Positions 1 to 12,700 of a stretch of DNA of 64,000 bases are shown here, in pieces. Each line of letters opens with the position of its first letter. Positions within the stretch are counted from its first letter, which is position 1. A program made the position numbers and the translations under genes. Source of the stretch: Lottia gigantea. Taxonomy: Eukaryota > Mollusca > Gastropoda > Lottiidae. Location: assembly GCF_000327385.1 (NCBI RefSeq), contig NW_008710245.1:1626652-1690651 (forward strand), given 5' to 3'. The notes below the pieces were generated by a model. The model was not told the DNA's origin and made no database searches. It saw only the letters and a list, made by a program, of their open reading frames with translations.

Positions 1-336
1 AGGTCGAACAAAAAATCTAATTCAAGATCTCATCATTATAAATATTCACACCAAATTATATTTAAATCGAATGAAAACTGTAGTCTCTATAGTGCTCACA
101 AACAAATTTTGACGCGTTTTTCCTAAGTCAAGGGCAATAACTCAAAAACTGTTCAATTTCAAATTTGAACTTGACCAAGATCTCATGAATATAAATGATC
201 ACACCAAATTTCATTAAAATCAGATAAAAAACTGTAGCATATATTGTGTTCACAAACAAATTGTGGACCGACTGATGGACGGACAGCTATGGGCGACGAC
301 AATATACGACCACATTATAATGTGGGCGTATAAAAA
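1..336 (+). repeat. Dispersed repeat: two degenerate tandem units with a GTGGGCGTATAAAAA end
   Basis: Two related units of about 170 bp follow each other. Both carry 'aagatctcat' (about 26 and 178), 'cacaccaaat', 'aaaactgtag' and 'gctcacaaacaaatt / gttcacaaacaaatt'. The second unit is followed by a GACGGACAG-rich stretch and 'ataatgtgggcgtataaaaa'. The A-rich end and GACGGAC block suggest the 3' part of a dispersed non-autonomous element, whose 5' part lies outside the window. Confidence 0.6.
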
Positions 337-1924
337 TTAGGTTGAATGTAATAGGCCTATCAGACTTTTTCGGTGTAAATAGTTGAAATATCTTATCAGC
401 CCACAATATTACACCCTACTGGCCTAGTTTCACTTTCCCATTGAAACTAGGTCTACTTCTTGCCTTCATTTTATATAGCACCTTTCTTAATGACTTAAAG
501 TGATACTACCTCTTAGTCTTATAATGACAGTAAAATAAAAATTTAATAAAATTCTCAAATATGGGTAATACGAATTTTTATTAATCGGCGGACTTATCTG
601 CTATCATAACTATTACAACAGAATCCCCGATTTTGGCAACAAGCCTTTAACGGGATACGTTCTCCAACCGTTTGGGTTTAGTCTCATAAACGGGAATTTT
701 TATTGAGACTCATAAAGGCATATAGAAATAGGAGGATAAATTCCTATAGTTAATTTTGAAGGAATTATGCGATTTGCGTACATTTCTAGTACTTTTGAAG
801 ACTATTCACTTATATTCAAGACTCAAATCAACCCCACAAAATGGCTCACATGTCCTCTTAAGACTTAAGTTTTTTCAACCTGACCGCACCTGTCAATCAT
901 GCAGCTCGGAGAGGCTAGCATGGTCGTTACGATAGGACCCAGGTTGAGGTTGAAAGTGGAAACAATCAAGAACAAACATATTTTAAGTTCGCAATCAATA
1001 ACCCGGCCACTATTTCTCACGCCGTGTTAGTAAATCTTTAGCATCTGATTGGTCCAGTTTATTGATGACCTAGAACATAATGTTGCATCACAATTTCGAC
1101 TATCATTGATGGAACTGGAGTGCATATAAGTCAGGTAGAAAATTTCGAGAAAGAGAGTCATATTTCAATTTTTCTTTCCAAAGACACAATGTTGTTAGGC
1201 CTACGTGTGAATTCGGCTTTTAAAAATAACATGTATTTACCAAATGATACATATGTATATAAATATCAATGCCCCAATTATATGCTTACCACAAACCTAA
1301 TTCAACAAAACTTGACGTGAATTGTTAAAATAAAAACTGGGTAACCGACTTTTCTAAAGAAATGTTTGTCATATTATTTAATCGTGATTAATATATCCTA
1401 ATTCCATGACTTCAATTGACCGATTAGTTGACATACAGGTTTAGGTATTCCCTAAGTATTGACTAAGTTGCTATAATTAGAAATTGTTTTCTTTGATTGT
1501 GCCTTCCTTCTGATATAAGTAGCTATCATTGGTCATGATGTACTTTTAACGTAACTGAAAGTTTTAACTGAAAAAAATTGAGCCGTTAATTTTTAGAAAA
1601 CATTACGTAAGGCTTTAAAGTTTGCTATGCTTTTTTGGAAGCTGTTAGAAAAGTACTGTACCGATTTGAGTAAAATAAACGAGAAATTATAGAGAAATAT
1701 GTCTACGATATATTCTAAAGATTTCAACTAATAATATCGACTATTTTTAAAGCCAAATACCAAAACTTGGTCAAACTGCATAATTAACAATTAGTACTCT
1801 CCGTTTTTAATTAACCCTTTAAAACAAATCCAGTTTGATCAAGAAGATACATAGATATAAATAGCATACTTTAGAAATATTTTCAGGTATAATTTACTGC
1901 GTTTTTGATAATGAAAGTTTTATG
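337..1924. other. Intergenic, no gene seen
   Basis: AT-rich DNA with short reading frames only. 840-1080 is locally richer in GC and may be an old repeat, but no ends or coding features were recognised. Confidence 0.5.
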
Positions 1925-2085
1925 TTATGATGGCTTTAATATATCTCATGATAGATTTAATAAATGTCACGATAGCTTAAATATATGTCATGATAGCTTT
2001 AATATATTTCAAGATAGCTTTAATAGATGTCATGATAGGTTTATTAGATGTCACGATAGCTTAAATATATGTCATGATAAATGTG
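1925..2085 (+). repeat. 21-bp minisatellite
   Basis: About seven degenerate copies of 'atgtcatgatagctttaata' (21 bp, so 7 codons). The unit length keeps one frame open and produces a repeated CHDSFNI peptide, which I read as a by-product and not as a gene. Confidence 0.8.
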
Positions 2086-2829
2086 GACAAATAAAACTAA
2101 ATAAGTTCAGGAATATCTTTAATTCATTGCAACAAAATAAATAACAATACAAATGGAAGGAATTGAAACTGGAATGACAATGCTATTAATGCTGATAAAA
2201 CTTGAATATACAGTTAATTCTGACTAAATTACATGTATTAATTCCATTGATTTGGTGGTAAATCAGCAAATCAACTACCATAGACCTAAAATTCAAATCA
2301 AGTGTCAAAAGCTAGGACCATGCAGCTTACATTGTTTAATACGGCATGGCTCGGATCAACTGTCTATTCCATGCATATCATTGAATGTGTTGCAGCAGAC
2401 ATGAGCGAAACTCTCTGAAAATTGACCGACTACTCTGGTTAAGTTAATGAATCTTAAGAGCACTGACCACTGACGAATTAGAAAGTAGAAAATGAGCACT
2501 CAGTTCAACTAATTTCAGCAATATCAGCTTCTCTCAGTTGCTAGAAGTTGTTGAAAATTCAGTTGCTGTCAGAATCTACTAATCACAGAGGAGATCTGAG
2601 CCCTTTCTAGAAGTAAATTAAAGGACATTAGATGAGAGTTTGCCTCTCATCTTCTATTGGAGCTCAAAACTTTGTTTTTATGGAAGTTGAACTAGTTTTT
2701 GAGAATCAATTTACATTAACAAATTTTTTTCAAAATAATATCCATGAATGACAATGAAATTGCGTTTTAATAAATCATACAAGATAATGCTCATGAAATT
2801 TGACATGATATGTGTCACTGTCATTTTTA
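2086..2829. other. Intergenic / WDR92 3' untranslated region
   Basis: Directly downstream of the WDR92 stop on the minus strand. No clear AATAAA for that strand was found, so the 3' end of the transcript is not placed. Nothing else recognised. Confidence 0.4.
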
Positions 2830-5800
2830 TCAAACTCGATTGAGTTTGGTCACAATTAAAACACGTAATGTTTGATCAAATGATGTACACACACATAAAC
2901 CTTCCTTATCAGGGCTCCAATCAAAACTACTAATGGGTTGCGTTGATAATGTCACATTTTGAAGAAGATTGACAGTTCCAGCCACACCCCTTTCTAGGTC
3001 TTCAGCATCCTTTTCAACACGTTTGGCTGGGTAAGAACTAAAAAAAAAATCATAAAATCATCAGGCTTTGTTTGATAAAGAAAAGAAAGGTTCACTTTGT
3101 TAGGGGGTTGATTTGAGTCTTTAATATATGTAAATAGACTTCAGAGGTACTTAAAATCGCATAATTCCTTCAAAAATACCTCAAATTAGGAATTTCACTT
3201 TCTAGTTGTCCCAAGAGTCTCAAGAAAAGAAAATTCTATCAAAATTAATGCTATTTACTTCAGCAATTTACTTACTATTTCCATAGATTAAGTGAACCAT
3301 TTCCACCACAGGTCATAAAAATATCTCTGTTTTGTGGTAAATGACGCCCTAACCATACTGTTGACTTGTGAGCCTAAAATAAAAACAAGAAAACCATTTT
3401 CAAATCCAAGATGCATACAACTTTGAAATTCAATAAGGACACAAGTCCTGTTAATTCATAATTCTCATATTAGTAGATCGCATGCATTTCAGATGCCATG
3501 TAGTTATATTATTATTGTTTTTCAGTTGCTCTGGCCATACCTGAGTTTCTGACCAGGCAACATGACTTTTGGAGTCAGTTGTAGGGAATACAATTTCCAT
3601 TCTTCATTTACAAATGAAGCCATAATGGATTTTGATTTGTCATAGATTAAGTTTGGTTTTTGAACCGAGAATGAGGTACTACTTTTAATCAAAAAGTAAA
3701 ATCTGATAATAATGGTCAATACCTTTTCTGTTAGTCCAGCAAAACCAGATTTAGGGTGTTGTGTTCTCATATCAAAAACATGGAATTTAGCTTCTAATGT
3801 TGCTGCTACCAGCTTATTCATACTAATGTCTTTTCTATCAAATTCTACACAGCAAACCTAGAAAACAGACAAAACGACAAGCATTAGACGGCAATTCATG
3901 CACAATTGCATGACAGAATTGACTATTTGAATACTTAACTTTGATGGCTTCACTTTTTGGTCATCTTCACTTGAGTTAAAGGCATGTATTTATTTTAACA
4001 CCAGACAGAGCTCAATGGGAGCTATCTGTGTCACTTTAATTTTTCAGAATGAAAATTTTGTTAGTCTTCGATCAAATATTAAGTGAAGTTAGTCTCAGTT
4101 CTAATATCCTTACCACATTTTGTAGGTACAAAAGGTTCCAATATAATGACATCATTAGTACTTATAAGTGGAGAATGTTTTGAACAGCCTAATTGTGTTT
4201 CACAATTTCAATTATTGTAGATGGACTTAACATTAGTTTTTCATGTTAAAAAGTGCTAAGGATTTGGGTAATCTGAATAAAAATATCTACATACCCCATT
4301 CTTGACATTAGTTTCCCATCTTAAAGCCATTGCTCTTAAATCAAACAATTTCAGATCACCATTATCATAGCCAGCACAAACACATCTATCATGAGCATTG
4401 TATGCATGACCTGGAATCAAAAAAAAAGTTAATTCAAGAATTCCATTTGATTTCTAAAATCGTTCAAAGAAACAAACATATTCTATAAGGATCACAACTT
4501 GTATTTTACAGGATTCTTTCCTTAAGCAAGTCCCAACCTCATGGTATTGATTTTTTCTGGATCCATGACGATCGAGATTTGAACCCTCGACTGCTATTTG
4601 TTTGAAGTACGCATCAACTGAGCTACAGTCACTGCCCCTGGCCCTATACAAAATCTCATCGCGGTAAGACAAAGTATTTCAATTCATGAAGTAAGGGAGA
4701 CAATTTAACAATTTGACTTACCAAATGCTACAGACCAACAATCTCTCTTAGTTTCACCTTCACCAGGTTCCATAGTAGCTACAGGATCAGATTTTTGTCT
4801 GGGATCCCAAACTTTTACAGCACCTGGTAGTACAGAGGAAATTGTTTTTTAATATTCAATATCTTCATATTTTCTTTTTTATGTGACATATATTAGTTCT
4901 TGCCATATGAAAGTCTGGAGCTGCTTTTATTCAATATTTCAGAGAATCATCTATTGTAACTGATACAAGATCACTGTACTGTTGATTATTATCTAGTATG
5001 CTCATAATGAAATTCACCAGTAATAATTATGATATGGTGATCATGACCTTCATGACTATGACTTGTCCAAAAGCAAATAATAAATTTCGAGCAAGAAGCA
5101 ACATTAATTTTAAACAAGAGTGTGACCAGTGAATTAGATCGAATTACGTCCAGCACAACAGCTAACAATTCCAAACATATACACAATCAGTTCAGTGTAT
5201 CTGGAGGCAGAATAAATAGTTATGGAAACTAACAAAGAAGATTTGTAATATTGCAGTCATTACAGATTAATCAAGCAAACTGCTCATGATTATGTTTGAC
5301 TCCTTGACAGATAGGCATATCTTTTTCTACTATAAATAGATAGGGAAAAACCCTTATAACAATTACCATCTCTACTGCCAGTGACTAACTCTGGAGCCCC
5401 TTCTCCTATTCCCATTCCTCCAACACCATCTATAGCATTAATAATCTCTGTATGACCTGTCACAGAATATATTGGTACATCACTAGATTCTAGATTCCTA
5501 TAATTAAAATTTCATGTTAATGTAGCGTTTGTATATCACACACCCAATTTACATATTTGACTTACAAAAAAATAATGAGCAAGGGCCATTGTACGTTCAG
5601 AATTCCCATCATGTTTGGTCACCAAACAAATGACATTCAAATCAAACAGGCTTTCGACTTTGACATCATAATAAAGTCAAGTTTTACTTGCATTGCAGGA
5701 GCCACAGGCATGAATGGATCCAAGGAAATAAAATATTGCAATTCTATAGAATCTGACAGAGTTCCTAGCCAGAAAAATTGTGCATTGAATATGTCTTAAA

Positions 5801-6628
5801 AAGTGATAATCACAAAAATAAAAAAACAAAAGTTAAGGATGCACCTACCATATTTGTACTTTGCCATCAAAACCTCCTGTAGCTAAATATCTTTGTTGTA
5901 AACTTGAGGCTCCAAAGGTTCCACATTTAAATGCCTTCGATTTCTCTATCTAGAAAAGAAAAAGGACTATCACTATAGCAAAATATTACATACAAAATTA
6001 TTTTATAAAGTAAATGTATTAAAATGAACATGTTAACCATTTGAACATTGATTGTTAATAAAATAAAACATCATATATCCTGAACTTTGAGTAATGTGTC
6101 TTAAAGCTTATGACCCTTGTTTTTACGAGACTTTGTGAATTTAGTGTTGACAACTGTGAAACCCCATCATGATGTAAGACTTGATTTCATCCAAACAATA
6201 CCAAAGTGACAATAGCTCCAGTTCATTCCTTTACGGCAAAAGTTCAGATTGAATGGCAGACCGGTTCTACTTGGTAATGCTTCACCAGCATAGTTGAAAG
6301 CCTACAAACAAGACACGAACACTTGCTACTTGCTAGGAAAATGAAATGAATGAGTTTTACATCCTACTTTTCTGCAGAACACTTGCTTGGAGTTCATGAA
6401 GATAGCACATAAAAATAAATTATATTAGCTATGCTCAAGTAAATTAAAACTTACATCATGAACTAATTTAACATCGCCATGAGCTACTTCATAAACTTGG
6501 AGAGCACCGGTTCCACGAGCATGACTTCCTAAAACAACAAATTTAGCACTACAAGGTACCCATTTCCCATCAAATAACGTATAATTCAGTGATTTCTGAA
6601 TATGGGCGATGATCTGTGGCTTGTCCAT
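2830..6628 (-). CDS. WDR92: WD repeat-containing protein 92 (dynein axonemal assembly factor 10)
   Basis: Cytoplasmic WD40 protein that works with R2TP/prefoldin-like chaperones in preassembly of axonemal dyneins (known for the family). Coding exons, read on the minus strand: 6455-6628, 5849-5949, 5367-5497, 4722-4823, 4295-4410, 3723-3857, 3276-3373, 2830-3037. All have GT-AG borders and phases match, giving 354 aa; the human protein is about 357 aa. The start is the ATG at 6626-6628, followed by [16 protein letters not shown] and then [10 protein letters not shown], close to the vertebrate N-terminus. WD blades are visible, for example [44 protein letters not shown] and GSLNLWKY. The C-terminus ends [11 protein letters not shown] and a stop. 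Introns hold a tRNA-derived SINE (4509-4644) and otherwise AT-rich DNA. The identification is very secure; the exon borders are my own reading of splice sites without transcript data. Confidence 0.96.
4509..4644 (-). mobile_element. tRNA-derived SINE (family C) in WDR92 intron 4
   Basis: Read on the minus strand it has a tRNA-like head with an A box (TAGCTCAGTTGATGCG, 4611-4628), a B box (GGTTCAAATC, 4574-4586), and then the family tail 'aatcaataccatgaggtt...' ending near 'aggatt'. The same tail occurs at 22561, 40523, 42610 and 51114. It explains the short reading frame in this intron. Confidence 0.8.
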
Positions 6629-8215
6629 ATCTGCTTCCTCAAGTAAATATTCAGCAAATTAGTTTTTCCGCTTTTAACCGTAAAATTTAATCTCACATGT
6701 CGAAACAAGATTTATTTGTTGTTGTTTTGTTTACAATTTTGTTTTCTGTTGACAGGAGAATATTGCTAAAGGTAGATAACTCTAAGCTAGTTTTGCGACT
6801 ACAGACTACGTCTATAGTATGTGGTTCATTGGGATTACTTAATTAACAGCTTTATTAGGAATTGACAAGAGTAAGGACTTTCATTTCTTTCACTTAGAAG
6901 AGTGGCATATAAATTTTTTCAATTTTTAGAAAATTATAATCAAATCTAAATGACGTATTCTTCTTATAAACCACCTCAGAGGAGATTCTACAAGCAGCCC
7001 ATTCTCCGACTTCCACCTAAGTTATAACACAGACACATAGGGGCCCAGCTTTTTATCTTTTTATTTTACTCTACCGTTATTATGTTTAGACTAGAGCTTT
7101 ATTCGCAAAAGGAAACCCACTCTTCCAAACATTTTCTAAAATCTCAAGAAATATAATATTTACATTATTATCAAATTCATCATTATTAAGTTCATTAATG
7201 ACGTCATAGATAGAGTTAGTACTACAATCTAATTTGAACGCAACATTTAAGAGTTTCTCTCAGTAAATGATTAGGCGGATTAAAGCACCTTCATGTCCAA
7301 CTAAATATGAGTAAATCGTCAAGATTCTTTGTACGAAATAAAATGCACTGAATAAATAATAAAAAAAAAACGAGTAGGCCTGTAACACTTTTTAAATTAG
7401 GACCAAAGTCTATAGTTCTTAGTCTTAACTCGTAACTTCGTTTGCAATTAAATCAAAGACGTGCAAATGGAAGAGCGCGTTATTAAATATTCAGGTCGTT
7501 ATGATTATCGTAATCACATTAAGGGGAATCGCAACTCAAATTCTTATTCTAAAAGTAGATACTGATAGCTGAATTCAGTCGCTTTACAAATAATTGGCCC
7601 CTTTTAATATCTCATTTAATCTGACATAGAATGAGTTTAAATAAAGCCAGATGCCAGATAAGTATACATAATGAATATTTATAAACAATAATAAACTCTA
7701 GTTGTAAATAACTTGTAGAATAATTTCATTGATGAATGCCACCATTTTTAATTGATAATATCATTTACATAATCATTTGCTGATTAGTCCTGGATCCAGT
7801 GTACATTGTCGAGGGTAAAATTTAGATATATTACTGAGCGAAATCCACGGCGCAGGTCCATAACCAACCCAATATGTCAAGGGGGCGGTGGCATTTGCAT
7901 AGAAAGGGGGGGGGGGGGTGCAAAACAAACAACTAGTATGCGTGATATCAATGGTTTTACGTAATTGAGCTCAACAATCTTTTTTCCAGGGCAGAATTTT
8001 TAAAATGTTCCCAAAATAATTGTTTCACTGGCACTCTGCTTTATGGAAACTGTCGAGAGATTTAGAATGACATATAACATTATTATAGTAGAACAGAGAT
8101 ATTTATTAACACGCCGCTTCAATTCCAAACATAAACACAAGTTGTCTTCTTTATTTATTTTGAAATGAAAGAACTGAATTGAGTTTTAAACTTTATGTTG
8201 AGGTAGAATACAATT
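6629..8215. other. Intergenic between WDR92 and STUM, left part
   Basis: Holds the WDR92 promoter region just right of 6628 and then AT-rich DNA. A run of 13 G lies at 7906-7918, preceded by 'gggggcggtgg'. No coding features recognised. Confidence 0.5.
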
Positions 8216-8352
8216 CAGATATATCATTTTGTGTTCATAGCTGCTTACAGACATATCATTTTGTGTTCATAGCTGCTTTCAGATATATCGTTTTGTGTTC
8301 ATAGCTGCTTACAGACATCATTTTGTGTTCATAGCTACTTAAAGACATCATT
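8216..8352 (+). repeat. 32-bp minisatellite, about four copies
   Basis: Units start near 8216, 8248, 8280 and 8312 with the core 'catttgtgttcatagctgc'-like sequence ('attttgtgttcatagctgct'). The copies differ by only a few bases, so the array is fairly young. Confidence 0.85.
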
Positions 8353-9770
8353 TGAGTTTTGGAATGCAATCTTATTATAGATATTGATTTGTCAACAATT
8401 AAACATTTGACAAAACGACACACATCAGGAGTGTTTTGAAGAATTGCCAACGATAGTTCTTTAAATTCAATCATAAAGATATATATTTCATGCAATCGTT
8501 GGCGCGTACATCCTAACATATCATCTCAAGGCCTTTATCATAAATAAGATTCTAGCATTCCAAAATATTAGCATTCATTCTATAGCAGAGTTCTGCTATA
8601 ATTCCACTACCGCGTGCTTGTTTATGTTATTACGTTGCTGTATATAAAGTCAGTGGAAGTACCTATGTTTTACTCGTAGCAATATGTTATAGGTAGATAA
8701 CAGCGAACGGTTTTATATTGGCCCACTTGAGTGCAAAGGTGTGAAAATACTTAGAATTCCGCGAATGGGATATGAAATTGTGAACTCTCAAAAAGTTGAC
8801 AGAGATTTCTACTTTTGAATCTTTTTAGTACTTTCCTATGCATTTTGTGATATTGCATGCATATGTATATGAGATTTTTAATTATTACTCGAGAATTTTA
8901 AGTGTCCGAACTCTTAGAAATAGTTTATTTGGCATTAGGTGTGCATTAATAGTCTAGATCTGACCATCAAATGAACGAAACTTCCAGAAGTTTTTTTGAG
9001 TTGAAATAGAATTCTTCTGTCGTGTTATCGTGATTTATTCTTTGGTCGATTCCGTCTAATTGGCGATTTTAATCCCTTTCCAATCTCAAATTTCACCTGA
9101 TCTGTTTTTTCAAGATAAAACCGACTCTATCTGAAGTGTTCTCATTAGTATCTCACAGTGGAATAAATCTGAATCAAACAGTTCAGACGTACGTTGGAAT
9201 TAATAGGCGAATAGCTCGTTGACTTGTCGGCTGTTATCAGTCTTAAAGCTTGGACATAATTTCTTCGTGTTTTTATCAGAATTCCTTCGTATGATTATCA
9301 TTAAACACGTACACATGGTGGAATAAGTTCTCGATTAACCATAAAGCTTCATTTTAAGATACGAGTGCGTTAGTAACAACGTTCTTTGTGCTTTGTGGAA
9401 TATAATATCACTGTAGCTTTCTGACCATATATTAACTGGATTTTATTTAATAAATTGGATTTCGATGTATCATTGCTGCGTGGCTGATTAGCAGTTGAAC
9501 ATATCCAGTGTCAATAATCGTATTTTGAGTAAATATAATTTTTTACTTGGCTTTCAAATCATTTTAAACTTGTTTATCTTGAACTAAATTTTGGAATTTT
9601 CAAACAAGATTATCAATGGAATTTATGCTCCAATAGTAAATACCACATACTTCTTCACGCCATTCTTGAAGATTGTGCTCAAGAGGAGTTTTGAAACCAA
9701 ATCACCAAATGATAAATATTGGAAATCTAGGAGTATAACAGCTTGAGAAGTGTTTGGAATATATATAAAA
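8353..9770. other. Upstream region / probable 5' UTR of STUM
   Basis: AT-rich, no reading frame of note. The STUM transcription start must lie here or further left, but no TATA box or CpG-rich core was convincing. Confidence 0.4.
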
Positions 9771-12700
9771 ATGGCAACACCTCAAGACGATGTGAAGAAA
9801 TCGTTGACAGGACCACAAAGAAAGAGTGTTCATATCAGCGAGGAAAAAGCTGAAATTATTGAAATCAGTGAAAAACATGGACCATTATATAATGCTATAC
9901 CTTGTATGCCAGTTCCTGTTGCTGTTATTTTCTGTATTTTCAATATCTTTATTCCTGGGTTAGGTAAGTAAAATCTATATCTACCAACATCTATCTATCT
10001 AAATATATAGACGCCCCTATCAACCTATGGATCGGTCATGACAAAATTGTCATTTGCATTTTAAATTCATGGATTTCCATTCAAGAAATTCACTGGGTGC
10101 TGTTCATAAGGTTCATAGGTTTCAGTTCATAAGGTTCATGTATTTCAGTTCATGAGGATCGTAAAGTGCTGTCCCTCACATCTAAATTGTGGATTTCTGT
10201 TCAAGAAATCATAGTTTTTGTTCACGAAATTCATAGCATTTGTTCAAGGGCTTTATAGTAATCATTCACAGAAGTAGTTGATCTCTTTTTTCATGTGTAT
10301 CAGTGTAAATTGTGGTTAATCGATTTGTGCCCTGGTTCCCTGCTCGAGAACTCTCTTCTCTTGATCAGACATTACTGGAAATCTCTTGCATTAATTGCAG
10401 TGCCTTGGCAAATATATTTCTAACATTCTCTAAGAATTGTATTTGTAAACATGCCATTTTGATAAATGATTTGATTAAGTAATGGTAATAAGAGATATGT
10501 TTTCAAATATGTCGAGTTCTCTTCATAAATATGTCATATATATATCGGCTTCATAAATGATTAGAATTCTATTTGTAAACATGACATTTGGATTGAGAAA
10601 TATCCAGTGTATGTAATGATATACTATACACTAGAATATCTTTGATAATTTCTGGTAAAACATAACACTGTATGCTCTTTAAAAGTTATTTCCTTGTTAA
10701 ATAATTTCTGTCGAAAAACTTGTCAGTGATGATATCTTGACAAATAGCAAGTGTCTCTTAGTAAACATGTCAGTGATGATCTCTTGACAAATAGTCAGTG
10801 TCTCGTACTAAACATGTCAGTGTTGATCTCTTGACAAATAATACGTGAATCTTGCTAACATATCAGTGATGATCTCTTGACAAAAGGTACGTGTCTCTTA
10901 GTAAACATGTCAGCGTTGATCTCTTGACAAATAGTACGTGTCTCTTAGTAAATATGTCAGTAATGATCTCTTGACAAATAGCCAGTGTCTCTTAGTAAAC
11001 ATGTCAGTGGTGGTCTCGACAAATATTAAGACAGTGTCTCTTGCTAACATATCAATGATGATCTCTTGACGAATAGTCAGTGTCTCTTAGTAAACATGTT
11101 AGTGTTGATCTCTTGACAACTAGACTACTCGATGTCTCTTGGTTAACATGTCAGTGGTATTCTCTTGCTAACTGCTACATGGGGTCTTATCGAATATCAT
11201 ACTTCCTGAATGTTCTTTTTGACAAATTATATATTATATTTACACTGGTATGTTATTGGCAATGATATACATATATTTGGCATATTACATGTATGTCGAT
11301 GGAATGACAATTGGTATGGATATAAATTTTCGGTACAAACATGACATACATGATTTACAGGAAATATATTGAATACTTGTACAAAGACTGACATGTTACT
11401 GGCAATTTAATTGGCATTTTTGTTAGTGGATAATTGTATATTATACTTCTTGGATGTTCGCCGACATCATGCTGTTTGAAAGTTATAGTTAAATTTCCTA
11501 ATGATCAACTGAAAGTTAAATGTTAACTTGGTAAATGCTACCAGAATTCTTCCAGAAAATATAATTATATAACACATGAACAGACATTTTTATTCAGCGA
11601 AATTTTTTACTTCCGGTTGCAGAAAAATTACTCCCATCAGCAAAAAAATGTGTCATTTAAGTCGTGGGAACATAACGATTAAATAATTGAGTAATAGTTA
11701 CATGGTTCGCATCTTTAAAGTTCTGAATCACCAAGACAGAGTATAACTTACGGAACACAATTTTGGACTACAAACCAAGAAATTTGACTTAAATAGATTG
11801 TAAAGAAGTTTTCTAATTTTTTATGTGTTATTTGGGGACACTGATAGAATATTGGTATCATTCCAATTTTCAGTGGTTCTTGCAATTCCACTAAAACTAA
11901 GTGTTTGATGACGTCACTAATCGCAAAATTTTCCTTATCACATAAGTCCTTTGCGATTAGTGACGTCATCGAACACTAAGTTTTAGTAGACCACAGACGT
12001 CTGATTGAAAATGGAATGGTGCAAATCGATTCCACCAGTGTTCCCGATACACATTTTAGAAAACCTCTTTACCAGTGGCGGCGCCAGCCTTCTGTGACTT
12101 GGGGGTACAAATAGGGGGCAGACTGACTCAATGGGGGGATAACTGCTGAGGCTGAATTCAAATTTTGGCTACTTTGTGGTGGTGTCATAGTCGAAGGCCT
12201 CTCATAGAACGTCTAAGAGGGTTCTCTCAAGAAAATTGTAGCAAAAATAAATTGATTTTGTATATTCTGACACATATTTTGGAGAAAAAAGGTAGACATT
12301 TAGATTTGTTGAAAATAAAGTAGGGGTACAATTGCTGGTGCAAACCACTTTTCCGGACGTCCCCCCCCCCCCCCCTGTACCCTCACAGGCGCTGCCACTG
12401 CTCTTTCCAATCCTTTAAGTCTGCGTTTGTGTTCATATATTTTGAATACTCAAGTGTTTATGGTCTCTATTTACAGAACACTTGGCATCACTTTACATTG
12501 GTTTGCACAAGTGTCATTACCTGAATATAAACAGTTTTGGCTTGATGGTTAAATTATGTCGAATAAGTCCACCTTATGATTGAAAACATGGCATGAGCGT
12601 GATTAATTGACATTAACCTATCATGATTCTCATTTTTTTAAAATAATAAATTGTTATTTCATCACTCGTAAAATCGCTCTACATTTTGTCTTAAAGTTCA

